Assembly (NCBI RefSeq): GCF_004137085.1
Contig: NZ_QYBC01000017.1
Location: 1 to 64,000, forward strand
DNA length: 64,000 nt
Source: Lichenibacterium ramalinae
GTDB taxonomy: Bacteria > Pseudomonadota > Alphaproteobacteria > Rhizobiales > Beijerinckiaceae
Direction: 5' to 3'
Position numbers and translations under genes: made by a program. Positions 1 through 8,438 of the stretch are shown here, one piece after another. Under the pieces are notes generated by a model that saw only the letters and a program-made list of their open reading frames with translations, did not search any database and was not told the DNA's origin. Each line of letters opens with the position of its first letter. Within the stretch, counting starts at the first letter, position 1.

Positions 1-104
1 GGCATTCTTGTGGATGTTCATCCGGTCCCTCCCTTGGGGCTGAAGCGTCGCAACCTCAGCTTCCTCGGTTCGGATCGGATGGACAACCTATGGAAAGCTC
101 ACAG

Positions 105-207
105 CTAGAGCAGTATCGGCTTTCCCGGAGTCGCCCTCGCGACTCGGAGCCGATGACACTGCTCTCGAACCGGAACTGGGGCGACTTGCCGAAGGCGGAA
201 GCGCTCT
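105..207 (+). repeat. Dispersed intergenic repeat, copy A
   Basis: Non-coding stretch just beyond the 3' end of gspJ. It opens with ctagagcagtatcggctttc, contains a 6-bp hairpin (gagtcg/cgactc), and closes with a module at 176-207 of the form ctgggGCGacttGCC...gcgctct. The same layout recurs at 11262-11352 and 15487-15700. The copies are clearly related but diverged, with no open reading frame shared among them. It may be a fossil of a small mobile repeat or a structured 3'-end element. Confidence 0.55.
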
Positions 208-243
208 CGGCGCGAGCCCGCCCGCGCCGGCGGACCGGGCCCG

Positions 244-888
244 TCACGGCACGCCGGCGGTCCCGGCCTTGCGGGCGACGGCCGGCGCGCGTGCCGCGAT
301 CGGCAGCAGGACGGGTCCGGCCGGCACCGGTGTGCCGGTCCCGGCCCGCGCCGGGACGGCCGAAAGCTCGACGGCCAGCGGCATGCCGTCGGTCGGGGCC
401 CAGTCCCGCCTTCGCGTTCCGTCCGGGGCGACCTCGACGAGCCTGAGGCGGAAGGGGCCGTCGAGCAGCGTCGCCGTGGCGCCGCCGACCTCGCGGTCGA
501 AGGCTTCGGGATCGAAGCGGCGGCTGCGACGGACCAGGGCGGCGCCGGCCGGCGAGGCGCGGACCTCGTAGCGCACCGTTTCGAGTCCACCGGCATCGCC
601 GAGCGCCGGCCGCACGAAGGCGATGGCGTCGGGACCGGCCCGGAACGCCGCCGCCGCGCCGCCGTCGGGGCCGAGCCCGTAGGGGACGGCCTGGGCGAGG
701 TCGTCGCCGAGCCGGCCGATGGCCTGCATCCAGCCGTCCGCCGCCTCGACCGTGGCCTCGCCCCGCCCCCAGCGGGCGGCGAGGCGGCCGGCCAGGGGCA
801 GCACCACGGCCACGAGGGCGCCGGTCACCACCAGGGCCGCCAGGACTTCGATCAGGGTGAACCCCGCCCGGGGGTCAGCGCGACGCAT
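244..888 (-). CDS. gspJ: Type II secretion minor pseudopilin GspJ
   Basis: Encodes a 214-residue protein with a short basic leader (MRRADPRAG) followed by FTLIEVLAALVV, the class III prepilin signal: cleavage after Gly9, then Phe+1 and Glu+5, then a hydrophobic helix to about residue 30. The rest is a variable periplasmic domain. GspJ forms the tip complex of the T2SS pseudopilus with GspI and GspK. It is last in the minus-strand order E-F-G-H-I-J, and its start overlaps the gspI stop by 14 bases, implying translational coupling. The J assignment rests on gene order and size; pseudopilin identity rests on the signal. Repeat copy A lies just downstream. Confidence 0.85.
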   Translation of the reverse strand: MRRADPRAGFTLIEVLAALVVTGALVAVVLPLAGRLAARWGRGEATVEAADGWMQAIGRLGDDLAQAVPYGLGPDGGAAAAFRAGPDAIAFVRPALGDAGGLETVRYEVRASPAGAALVRRSRRFDPEAFDREVGGATATLLDGPFRLRLVEVAPDGTRRRDWAPTDGMPLAVELSAVPARAGTGTPVPAGPVLLPIAARAPAVARKAGTAGVP

Positions 889-1390
889 CGTCGATCCGCA
901 GCGCGTCGAGCTTCAGGCGGCGGCCCGCCGGCGTCCGCACCGAGACCGACACGCGCCGCAGCACGACGTCGGCGGGCGCGGCCTCCGGCGACGCCCCGGC
1001 GAAGCCCTTCGGCGCCGCGATGCGGATGGCGGAGGGCGTGGCATCCGGCTTGAGGTCGTTCGCCGCTTCGTCCTGGCCGGTTCCCCCCGGCGCCGGCGCC
1101 ACGTCCGACGGCAGCTCCAGCAGGGTGACGGACGTGGTGCTGCGGTCGGCGGCGTAGCCGAGCTGGCGGGCGTCGGGCGGCAGCGCGCCGCCGGCCGCGA
1201 CGTCGCGCGCCAGGGTGATGCCAGAGACGACGTCGAGCGGCATGCGCGCCGCGCTCCAGGCCCCGGCGAGGGCGCGGGCCAGCGTCGGCAGGAGGAGGCC
1301 CGCCACCACGAGGGCGACCAGGGCCTCGACGAGGGTGAAGCCGCGGCGCCGGCGCGCCCGGCGCTCAGCCGCCGGCGACGATGTCGACAT
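875..1390 (-). CDS. gspI: Type II secretion minor pseudopilin GspI
   Basis: Encodes 171 residues. A strongly basic leader (RRARRRRG) precedes FTLVEALVALVVAGLLLP, so the prepilin peptidase site (Gly|Phe, Glu+5) and the N-terminal helix are intact. The remainder is a short, poorly conserved globular part, as is usual for minor pseudopilins. It overlaps gspH upstream by 26 bases and gspJ downstream by 14. Its position between H and J, plus the size, favours GspI, which bridges GspJ and GspK at the pseudopilus tip. H/I/J identity cannot be settled by motif alone. Confidence 0.82.
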   Translation of the reverse strand: MSTSSPAAERRARRRRGFTLVEALVALVVAGLLLPTLARALAGAWSAARMPLDVVSGITLARDVAAGGALPPDARQLGYAADRSTTSVTLLELPSDVAPAPGGTGQDEAANDLKPDATPSAIRIAAPKGFAGASPEAAPADVVLRRVSVSVRTPAGRRLKLDALRIDDASR

Positions 1391-1832
1391 GGCCGTCGGC
1401 CCAGTTGACGCGCGCCCGCAGCACCCGGTCGCCGCGCGCGAAGCGGAGCACCGCCCCGCAGCCCGAGCCGTCGGGCCGGAACAGCACGGCGGCTTCGCCG
1501 CCGCCGTCGCGGCAATTGCCGCCCGCCGACAGGCTGAAGGCCACGTCGCCCGGGATGGCGACGGCGGCGGTGCCCGCCGTGAGGCGCCTGCGGCCGGCGT
1601 CGAACCTGGCCGCCACGGGATGCCCCGTCACCAGGGCCGCGGTGCGGGCGTCGCGGAGCAGGGCGGCGCTGGAGCCGACGAGGGCGGCCAGGCGCGCCTG
1701 CGTGGTGCCGGCCGCCACCAGCGGATAGGCGAAGGACAGCAGCAGCAGGGCGATCACCAGGGTGGCGACGGCCTCGATGAGCACGAAGCCGGCCCGCCGA
1801 TCAGTAGCTGGCGATCTGGTTCGCCCCGCCAT
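1365..1832 (-). CDS. gspH: Type II secretion minor pseudopilin GspH
   Basis: Encodes about 155 residues from the ATG at 1832, chosen because it puts the prepilin leader (RRAG|FVLIEAVATLV) near the N-terminus; an upstream start would add an implausible 27-residue Pro/Arg-rich leader. Glu+5 is present. The C-terminal half has paired Cys residues (NCRDGG and GSGCGAV) that could form a disulfide. GspH is the minor pseudopilin lying above the tip complex. The start overlaps the end of gspG by 32 bases, so translation of the two is probably coupled. Confidence 0.82.
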   Translation of the reverse strand: MAGRTRSPATDRRAGFVLIEAVATLVIALLLLSFAYPLVAAGTTQARLAALVGSSAALLRDARTAALVTGHPVAARFDAGRRRLTAGTAAVAIPGDVAFSLSAGGNCRDGGGEAAVLFRPDGSGCGAVLRFARGDRVLRARVNWADGHVDIVAGG

Positions 1833-2280
1833 CGGCCTCGCCTCCCTTGCCGCCGGGGCCGTTGGAGGTGATGTCGTAGGGCCTCCCGTTCCCGCCCGGC
1901 GCCCTGTAGGCATAGGGGTTGTTCCAGGGGTCCTTGGGGACGGCCGTGCCCTTGATGTAGGGGCCGCCCCAGCCCTGCACGCTGGCGGGCCGGGTATTCA
2001 GCGCCTGCAGGCCCTCCTGCGTCGTCGGGAAGCGGCCCGCATCGAGGAAGAAGAGGTCGAGGGCGTTCTTGAAGCTCTCGATCTGGATGTGGGCGGTGCG
2101 CACCTTGGCCTCCGCCAGCTGGCCGAAGACGCGTGGCGCCACGAGGCCCACCAGCAGGCCGATGATGGCCAGCACCACCAGCATCTCGACCAGCGTGAAG
2201 CCGGCCTGCCGCGCCGCGACCCGCCGCAGCCGGCCGGCGCGGTCGCGCAGCGCGACCCCCTTGTCGGTCGTTCCGTCCAT
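1801..2280 (-). CDS. gspG: Type II secretion major pseudopilin GspG
   Basis: Encodes 159 residues from the ATG at 2280. A basic leader (RRVAARQAG) precedes FTLVEMLVVLAIIGLLVGLVAP, the best prepilin signal in the operon. It is followed by the highly conserved GspG segment with AGRFPTTQEGLQAL, GWGGPYIK, PKDPWNNPY and a C-terminal NGPGGKGGEADG loop of the kind that binds calcium in this family. GspG builds the periplasmic pseudopilus that pushes substrates through the secretin. It lies 17 bases after gspF. Confidence 0.95.
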   Translation of the reverse strand: MDGTTDKGVALRDRAGRLRRVAARQAGFTLVEMLVVLAIIGLLVGLVAPRVFGQLAEAKVRTAHIQIESFKNALDLFFLDAGRFPTTQEGLQALNTRPASVQGWGGPYIKGTAVPKDPWNNPYAYRAPGGNGRPYDITSNGPGGKGGEADGGANQIASY

Positions 2281-2297
2281 GCCCGCCTCGCTTCCCG

Positions 2298-3491
2298 TCA
2301 CAGGACCGCCTGGTTGACGCTGACCAGCGCCGACATGATCGTCACCATGAGGCCGCCGATCAGCCCCGCGATGACCAGGATGGCCGTGGGCCCGATGACG
2401 GCCGCGAGGCCGTCGAGCCGCTTCTCCAGTTGAACGGCGTAGAGGTTTCCGGCCTCGCCCGCCACCTTGGACAATTCGCCCGTCTCCTCGCCGATGCGGA
2501 CCATGCGCACCGCGACGGGCGGCAGCAGCGTGACGGTGCCGAGCGCCTCGTGCAAGCGGCCGCCGCGGCGGACGGCATCGCCCACCGTGGCCAGCATCGC
2601 CCGCCCCTCGGCGCCGACCGCGTCCTGCAGCACCTTGAGGGCTTCGGTCAGCGGCACGCCCTGGCCGAGCAGCACCGACAGGTTGGACAGGAACCGGGCG
2701 GTCCGCCACAGCCGCCAAACGCCCGCGATCCCCGGAACCCGCAGGAAGGCGGCGAAGAGCGCGGCCCGCACGGACGCGGTGCGCCAGGCGAGGAAGCCCG
2801 CCAGGAACAGGGCGGCGAGCCCGGCTTCGAGGTTGGTCTCGTTGGCGATCAGCCCGTCCGACAGGGCTAGGACGAAGCGCACCAGGGCGCCGGGGTCGCT
2901 GCCCGAATCGGCGAACAGCCCCGAAAAGTTCGGGATGACGTTGACGAGGAAGAACACCAGCACGCCGACCGCCGACACGATGAGGAAGGCCGGATAGCGC
3001 AACGCCCCCGTCACCTTCTCGCCGAGGTGGTGCGAGCGTTCGCGCTGCGCCGCCACGGCGGCGAAGACCCCGTCGAGGTCCCCGGTGGCGTCCGCCACCT
3101 TGGCCATGGCGACGATGTCCTGGGTGAAGACGCCGGGGTGGCGTTCGAGCGCCTGGACGAAGCTCGCGCCGCCCAGCACCTCCCGCCGCACCGCCAGGAC
3201 GATGCGGCCGAGGCGGGCCGGCTGGCCCTGCGCGCTGAGCGCCAGCGCCTCGTCGAGCGGCAGGCCCGAGCGCAGCATGAGGGCGAGTTCGCCGAGGAAC
3301 CGGGTGATGGCGCGCGGGCTCGGGGCCGAGGACAGCAGGCCGTCGCCGTCCTCCTTCAGCCGGTCGAGCGACTGCAGCATGATGCCACGGGTGCCGAAGT
3401 CGGCCGCGGCGGCGGCCGCGTCCGAGGCTTCGAGCTCGCCCGCGAGGCTGCGCCCGTCCGGGCCCACGGCGGTGTAGCGGAAGCGGGGCAT
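2298..3491 (-). CDS. gspF: Type II secretion inner-membrane platform protein GspF
   Basis: Encodes 397 residues, the normal length. It begins MPRFRYTAVGPDGRSLAGELEA, a typical GspF start, and carries two T2SSF repeats (about residues 65-190 and 265-390), each ending in hydrophobic segments (near 165-190, 215-235 and 365-390). The signature RIGEETGELSKVA lies in the second repeat. GspF anchors the GspE ATPase and organises the inner-membrane assembly platform. It is 40 bases downstream of gspE and 17 bases upstream of gspG in the same operon. Confidence 0.95.
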   Translation of the reverse strand: MPRFRYTAVGPDGRSLAGELEASDAAAAAADFGTRGIMLQSLDRLKEDGDGLLSSAPSPRAITRFLGELALMLRSGLPLDEALALSAQGQPARLGRIVLAVRREVLGGASFVQALERHPGVFTQDIVAMAKVADATGDLDGVFAAVAAQRERSHHLGEKVTGALRYPAFLIVSAVGVLVFFLVNVIPNFSGLFADSGSDPGALVRFVLALSDGLIANETNLEAGLAALFLAGFLAWRTASVRAALFAAFLRVPGIAGVWRLWRTARFLSNLSVLLGQGVPLTEALKVLQDAVGAEGRAMLATVGDAVRRGGRLHEALGTVTLLPPVAVRMVRIGEETGELSKVAGEAGNLYAVQLEKRLDGLAAVIGPTAILVIAGLIGGLMVTIMSALVSVNQAVL

Positions 3492-3531
3492 CAGCCCGGG
3501 CCCCGGCGTGCCATGCGGGACGGGAAGCCGC

Positions 3532-5214
3532 TCACCGCAGCGCCGCCACGCGGAACACCTCGTCGACGGAGGTCACGCCTTCGAGGCAGCGTGCCTTGCC
3601 GTCGTCGACCAGCGTCGCCATGCCGCCGGCGATGCCGGCGCGCTCGATGGCGGCGTCGTCCGCGCCGCCGAGGATCTCCCGCCGCACGGCCTCGGTCACC
3701 TCCAGGCATTCGAAGATGGCCCGGCGGCCGCGATAGCCGGTGCCGCCGCAGCGCTCGCAGCCCACCGGCTCGAAGATCGCCGTGCCGGGCGCGAGGCCCA
3801 GGCCGACGATGCGGGGGTTGCGCTCGGCGTCGCTCGGCCCGACCGTCACGGGCCGGCGGCAGTCGACGCAGAGCGTGCGGATCAGCCGCTGGCCCACTAC
3901 GGCCGACAGGGTGGAGGCGATGAGGTAGCGCTCGACGCCGATGTCGACGAGGCGCGTCACCGCTGCCGCGGCCGTGTTGGTGTGGAGCGTCGTCAGCACG
4001 AGGTGGCCCGTGAGGGAGGCCTGCACGGCGATCTTGGCGGTCTCGGGATCGCGGACCTCGCCCACCATGATGACGTCGGGGTCCTGGCGCATGAAGGCGC
4101 GCAGCGCGGTGGCGAAGGTGAGCCCCACGGCGGGGCGCACCTGCGACTGGTTCACGCCGGGGATCTCGTATTCTACCGGATCCTCGACCGTGAGGATCTT
4201 GCGGGTCGAATCGTTGAGCGAGGCCAGCGCGGCCGTCAGCGTGGTGGTCTTGCCCGAGCCGGTCGGGCCCGTGACCACGATCATGCCGTGCGGCTGGGTC
4301 AGCTTGTCGGTCAGCACCGACCGGTCCCGGGCGTTGAAGCCGAGGTCGGCGAAGGCCACGAGGCGGCCGCCGCGGTCCAGCAGGCGCAGAATGGCGGCTT
4401 CGCCGCGCGTGGTCGGCATGGTGGCGACGCGCACGTCGAAGTCGCGCGACCGCACCGTGATGCGCATGCGCCCGTCCTGGGGCTGGCGGTGCTCGGCGAT
4501 GTTGAGCCCCGCCAGGATCTTAATGCGGGACACGAGCGCGCGGGCGGGTGCGGCCCGTGGCGCCGGGATGACGCGCAGCACGCCGTCGACCCGCACCCGC
4601 ACCTGCACGTCGCGGCCGAGCGGCTCGACGTGGATGTCGCTGGCGCGCAGCGCCACGGCCTGGTCGAAGACCTCGTCGAGGGCCCGCACCACCGGGGCGC
4701 CGCTGGCGAGGTCGCGCAGGCTGTCCGAATTGTCGCCGGCGTCCTCGCCCCGCCCGGCCTCGCCCGCCCCGTCCGTGCCCTCGCCCGCCTCGGCCCGCAC
4801 CGCGGCGTCGAGCGCGATCTCGACGTCCTCGAAACTGGCGATCTCGAGCGTGACGGCGCCGCCGAGCGTCACCGCCACGGCGTCGATGGCGTCGGCATCG
4901 AAGGGGTCGGCGGCGGCGAGGCGGGGCGATCCGTCGGCATCCCGGTACGGAAACAGGCCGACCTCGTGAAGGAAGGGGACCGAGAACTCGCCGGCCAGCG
5001 ACGTGCCGCGCCGCATCGCGTCGAGGCTGGCGCGGGGCAGGCCCTCGGTGCGGGCCATCAGGTCGGCGAAGGCCGCCGGCGTCAGCCGCGACGCCGCGAG
5101 GAAATGCTTGCCCCAGGACACGCGCCCGCCCGCCCCGGCGCGAGTCGGTTCGGCCTGGGCGGCCGCCAGCAGCCCGCCGTTAACCATTTTCTCAGCAAAG
5201 GCCCTGTGGTCCAT
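3532..5214 (-). CDS. gspE: Type II secretion ATPase GspE
   Basis: Encodes 560 residues. The N-terminal domain (about 1-150) is followed by an Asp/Gly-rich linker near 142-165 and the secretion ATPase core: ASDIHVEP (191-198), Walker A GPTGSGKT (about 316-323), Walker B region DPDVIMVGEVRDPE (about 378-391), and the His box TGHLVLTTLHTN. A tetracysteine zinc element is intact (CVDC at 449-452, CERC at 486-489). GspE is the cytoplasmic hexamer that powers pseudopilus growth. It is the first gene of the minus-strand operon, divergent from gspD. Confidence 0.96.
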   Translation of the reverse strand: MDHRAFAEKMVNGGLLAAAQAEPTRAGAGGRVSWGKHFLAASRLTPAAFADLMARTEGLPRASLDAMRRGTSLAGEFSVPFLHEVGLFPYRDADGSPRLAAADPFDADAIDAVAVTLGGAVTLEIASFEDVEIALDAAVRAEAGEGTDGAGEAGRGEDAGDNSDSLRDLASGAPVVRALDEVFDQAVALRASDIHVEPLGRDVQVRVRVDGVLRVIPAPRAAPARALVSRIKILAGLNIAEHRQPQDGRMRITVRSRDFDVRVATMPTTRGEAAILRLLDRGGRLVAFADLGFNARDRSVLTDKLTQPHGMIVVTGPTGSGKTTTLTAALASLNDSTRKILTVEDPVEYEIPGVNQSQVRPAVGLTFATALRAFMRQDPDVIMVGEVRDPETAKIAVQASLTGHLVLTTLHTNTAAAAVTRLVDIGVERYLIASTLSAVVGQRLIRTLCVDCRRPVTVGPSDAERNPRIVGLGLAPGTAIFEPVGCERCGGTGYRGRRAIFECLEVTEAVRREILGGADDAAIERAGIAGGMATLVDDGKARCLEGVTSVDEVFRVAALR

Positions 5215-5357
5215 GGCGGCGGAGGTCCGAGTGAACTGGACAGCATCGCAGCGTTACTCTAGCGTTAACATCCTCGTCTAGTAGGAAAAAACTAGGGCCT
5301 GCGAGGCGGCGAGGCCGGCGAAATGTCGCTGTCCACGAACTAGTTTGGAATCGATGC
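5215..5357. promoter_or_regulatory. Divergent intergenic region gspE / gspD
   Basis: A 143-base gap separating the two divergent T2SS operons. It is markedly more AT-rich than its surroundings around 5255-5300 (runs such as gttaac and gaaaaaac) and must hold both promoters. A plausible ribosome-binding GGA sits 8-10 bases upstream of the TTG start of gspD. No convincing -35/-10 pair or operator could be fixed by eye. Confidence 0.5.
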
Positions 5358-7688
5358 TTGACAATCACGGTTTCACCTCATTCGGCCCGCCGTCGGTTAC
5401 TTCGGGCCGTGGCCTCGGTCGTCGTGGCTGCGGGTGTCGCCGGATGTGACGGGCCGGGCTCGCCGAACCTCGCCGCCGTGGCGCCGGCCGACAACATCCC
5501 GGCGGTGGATTTCGCGGCCCGCGGCCCCGTGCCCGGCGGCCGCTACGGCAACGTGACGGGGTCGCCCCGCCAGGGCGCCGAAGTGTTCCGGGGCTCGGCA
5601 CCCGTGTCGGGACCGGTGCCGGCCGCCACCAGCGCCGTGGCGGTGCCGGGCGTCGCGGTGCCGGGCGGGGACGCCGAATCCGCCGTGGCGGTGGCCGACG
5701 GCAGCATCGTGCCGGCCGGCAACGGCTACCAGCTCAACTTCGAGAACGCCGACGTCGGTGCGGTGTCGAAGGCGATCCTGGGCGACATCCTCAAGGCCAA
5801 CTACCTCGTCGACAAGCGCGTGGTGGGGCAGATCACCCTCACGTCGTCGCAGCCCGTGCCGCGGGCGAGGCTGGTGCCGCTGCTCGAGACCGCTCTCGCC
5901 TCGCTCGGCGCCACCGTGGTCAAGGACCAGGACCTGTACCGCGTCGTGCCATCGGCCGACACCGGCGGCATCGGCCCCGTCACGGGGCGGGATGTCGGCG
6001 AAGGCTATGGCACATCCGTCATCACGGCCCGCTACATGCCGGCCGCCAACCTCGGCAAGCTGCTCGAAGGCTTCGGCAGCCGGCCGGGGTCGATCAAGAC
6101 CGACCCCGGCACCAATCTCGTCATCATCTCGGGCACGGCATCGGAGCGCCGCGCCGCCATCGAGGCGGCCGCCACCGTCGACGTCGACTGGCTCCGGTCG
6201 AAATCCGTCGCCATCCTGCCGGTGGCCAATGCCGCGCCCGACACGATCATCAGCGAACTCAACCGCATCATGGACAGCGGCGAGGGCGGCATGGCCCAGG
6301 GCGCCATCCAGCTCCAGCCGATGAGCCGCATGAACGCCGTGCTGGCGGTGGCCCGCACCGCGCAGGGCATCGACATGGTGCGCCGCTGGGTGGCGCGGCT
6401 CGACCGCGGCGACAGCGCGGCGGCGGGCGTCAAGGTCTACAAGCTGCAGTTCGCCCAGGCGAAAGCGGTGGCGTCGGCGTTGAACGACCTGTTCGGCGCG
6501 GGCGGCGGTGGCGGCGGGCAGGGCGATTCGGACAAGGACCAGCTCGAGCCGAGCGGCTTCGGCTCGGTCACCTCCACGGCGCCCGCGACCGGCACGGGCC
6601 GGTCCAGCGGCAGCGGCGGCGGGAACGGCGGCCTGGCGACCGGCGCGGCGTCGGGCGCCGATGCCGCCAACGGCGGCGCGGGTTCGCCCTTCGGCGTGCT
6701 GAAGGCCGCCATGGCGGGCGGCGGCGGCGGCGCCAGGGCTTCGACGGCCGACACCGACGCGTTGCGCGGCGGGGGTGGGGGTGGCGGCGCCAAGGTGCGG
6801 GTGACGGCGGACCCGAGCAGCAATTCGCTGCTGATCAACGCCAGCCCGGCCGACTACAAGCTCGTGGAACGCGCCATCCACCAGCTGGACCGCCAGCCCG
6901 TGCAGGTGGACATCGAGGCGACCATCGCCGAGGTGACGCTGACCGACCAGCTGCAATACGGCGTGCAGTTCTTCCTGCAGGGGAACCGCACCCTCGGCCT
7001 GAGCGGCGCCCAGAACCTCCAGGTGTCGAGCCTCAACACGGCGGGCCTCAACCTCCTGGCGGGCGGCCTGTCGAGCCCCCGCGTGCTGGTGAGCGCGCTG
7101 CAGGGCTACACCAACGTCAAGATCCTGTCCTCGCCCTCGCTCGTCGTGCTCGACCGGCAGCCCGCCGTGCTCCAGGTCGGCAACCAGGTGCCGATCCTCA
7201 CCCGCACCGCGCAGTCGACCGAGAACGCCCTGTCCCCGGTGGTCAACAACGTGGATTACAAGGACACCGGCATCATCCTGAACGTGCTGCCCAAGGTGAA
7301 CGCCAACGGCGTCGTAACGCTCGACATCGAGCAGCAGATCAGCGCCGTCGTTTCCACCGACTCGACCACGCTGACCCCCACCATCTCGCAGCGCCGCGTG
7401 CGCTCCTCGGTGGCGGTGGCGAACGGCCAGACCGTGATGCTGGCGGGCCTCATCAGCGACACGCGCTCGAACGACCGGTCGGGCATCCCCGGCCTCGGCT
7501 CCATCGCCTTCCTGAACGACATCCTGACGAGCCACGATTCGGCGGTGAACCGGACCGAGATCATCATCTTTATCAAGCCGCAGATCATCTCCAATGCCGC
7601 CGATGCCGAGCAGGTGACCGAGGAGTTCCACGACCGGCTGCTGTCCATGCAGCGCACGCCGGAGCGGCCCATCGTGCGCCGCTACTGA
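5358..7688 (+). CDS. gspD: Type II secretion secretin GspD, predicted lipoprotein
   Basis: Encodes 776 residues from a TTG start, the only start giving a complete signal sequence. The N-terminus MTITV..RRRLLRAVASVVVAAGVAGC ends in a lipobox (V-A-G-C, Cys30), so the mature protein should be lipidated. N0-N3 domains cover about 120-505, interrupted by a Gly/Ser-rich low-complexity insert at about 380-478. The secretin core follows (about 510-760) with VPILTRTAQ, an NVDYKDTGIILNVLPKV segment and VMLAGLISD. GspD forms the outer-membrane exit pore. A self-lipidated secretin would not need a separate pilotin; this resembles the HxcQ type of liposecretin. Confidence 0.93.
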   Translation: MTITVSPHSARRRLLRAVASVVVAAGVAGCDGPGSPNLAAVAPADNIPAVDFAARGPVPGGRYGNVTGSPRQGAEVFRGSAPVSGPVPAATSAVAVPGVAVPGGDAESAVAVADGSIVPAGNGYQLNFENADVGAVSKAILGDILKANYLVDKRVVGQITLTSSQPVPRARLVPLLETALASLGATVVKDQDLYRVVPSADTGGIGPVTGRDVGEGYGTSVITARYMPAANLGKLLEGFGSRPGSIKTDPGTNLVIISGTASERRAAIEAAATVDVDWLRSKSVAILPVANAAPDTIISELNRIMDSGEGGMAQGAIQLQPMSRMNAVLAVARTAQGIDMVRRWVARLDRGDSAAAGVKVYKLQFAQAKAVASALNDLFGAGGGGGGQGDSDKDQLEPSGFGSVTSTAPATGTGRSSGSGGGNGGLATGAASGADAANGGAGSPFGVLKAAMAGGGGGARASTADTDALRGGGGGGGAKVRVTADPSSNSLLINASPADYKLVERAIHQLDRQPVQVDIEATIAEVTLTDQLQYGVQFFLQGNRTLGLSGAQNLQVSSLNTAGLNLLAGGLSSPRVLVSALQGYTNVKILSSPSLVVLDRQPAVLQVGNQVPILTRTAQSTENALSPVVNNVDYKDTGIILNVLPKVNANGVVTLDIEQQISAVVSTDSTTLTPTISQRRVRSSVAVANGQTVMLAGLISDTRSNDRSGIPGLGSIAFLNDILTSHDSAVNRTEIIIFIKPQIISNAADAEQVTEEFHDRLLSMQRTPERPIVRRY

Positions 7689-7700
7689 GCGGGGGGCGGC

Positions 7701-8438
7701 ATGGCGAACCACGCTGCCGCGGAGGCCACGAAAGCTGCCGCGGAGGCCACGAAAGCTGCCGCGGAGGCCGAGACCGTCACGGCGGAGGCGCGGGCCGACG
7801 CTGCGGGCGAGCGCCGCGCCGCGCGGCCCGGCATGGTGGACCGATGCGCGATTCCGGCCGGCTGGGCCGTGGCTTTGGCCGCGCTCGGGCCGCCGGTGCT
7901 GTCGGCCGGGCCCGCGCCGGTGCCGGCGCTGATCCCCGCCCTGATCCTGGTCGCCGCGCTGCTCTGGTGGGTGGCGGTCGTGGTGACGGTCCGGTCTGAT
8001 CTCGCCGCCTTCATCATCCCGGACGGGGCATCCGCCGCCACCGCGGCGCTGGGTCTCGCGGTCGCCGCCGGCGTGCCGCTGCTCGGTGGCGAGGGCGCCG
8101 GGGCGGCCGTCAGCGCCGTGTCGGGCGCCGTCGCGACGGGGATCGGGGCCTTCGCGCTCTTCGCCCTGGTCGACGTCGGGTTCCGCCGGCTCGGGCGCGA
8201 CGCCCTCGGCTTCGGCGACGTCAAGCTGGCGGGGGCGGCCGCTGTCTGGCTGACGCCGGGCGCCGCCGCCCTGGCCCTCGAACTCGCGGCGCTCGGCGCC
8301 ATCGCGGCGCTGCTGGCGCGCCCGCGCGCCGGACCGCTGCGCGACACCGCCGTGCCCTTCGGCGCCTTCCTGGCGCCGGCGGCCTGGCTGGTCTTCGTGC
8401 TGGCTCCCCTGGTGCCCGACGGGATCCTGCCCCGATGA
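7701..8438 (+). CDS. A24-family prepilin peptidase (short, GspO-like)
   Basis: Encodes 245 residues. After a 40-residue Ala/Glu repeat tail come about six hydrophobic helices. The two aspartate motifs of type IV prepilin peptidases are visible: D100 in DLAAFIIPD and D173 in GFGD followed by VKLAG. The N-terminal cysteine-rich methylation domain of classic GspO/PilD is missing, so it should cleave but may not methylate. It should process GspG-K encoded around it. A later ATG at 7833 would remove the repeat tail; the true start is uncertain. Located 12 bases after gspD and overlapping gspK by 4 bases. Confidence 0.85.
   Translation: MANHAAAEATKAAAEATKAAAEAETVTAEARADAAGERRAARPGMVDRCAIPAGWAVALAALGPPVLSAGPAPVPALIPALILVAALLWWVAVVVTVRSDLAAFIIPDGASAATAALGLAVAAGVPLLGGEGAGAAVSAVSGAVATGIGAFALFALVDVGFRRLGRDALGFGDVKLAGAAAVWLTPGAAALALELAALGAIAALLARPRAGPLRDTAVPFGAFLAPAAWLVFVLAPLVPDGILPR
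7713..7769 (+). repeat. 21-bp tandem repeat (2.7 units) at the start of the prepilin peptidase gene
   Basis: The unit gctgccgcggaggccacgaaa is present at 7713-7733 and again without change at 7734-7754, followed by 15 bases of a third unit to 7769. It encodes AAAEATK-type heptads in the peptidase N-terminus. In-frame gain or loss of units would only lengthen or shorten a cytoplasmic tail. Confidence 0.9.

Noticed and set aside
5397-7712. Very long open frame antisense to gspD (and similar ones opposite rpoB, rpoC and fusA)
   Set aside because: Long antisense frames are expected in GC-rich DNA; translations are His/Arg/Asp-rich with no family features while the sense genes are certain.
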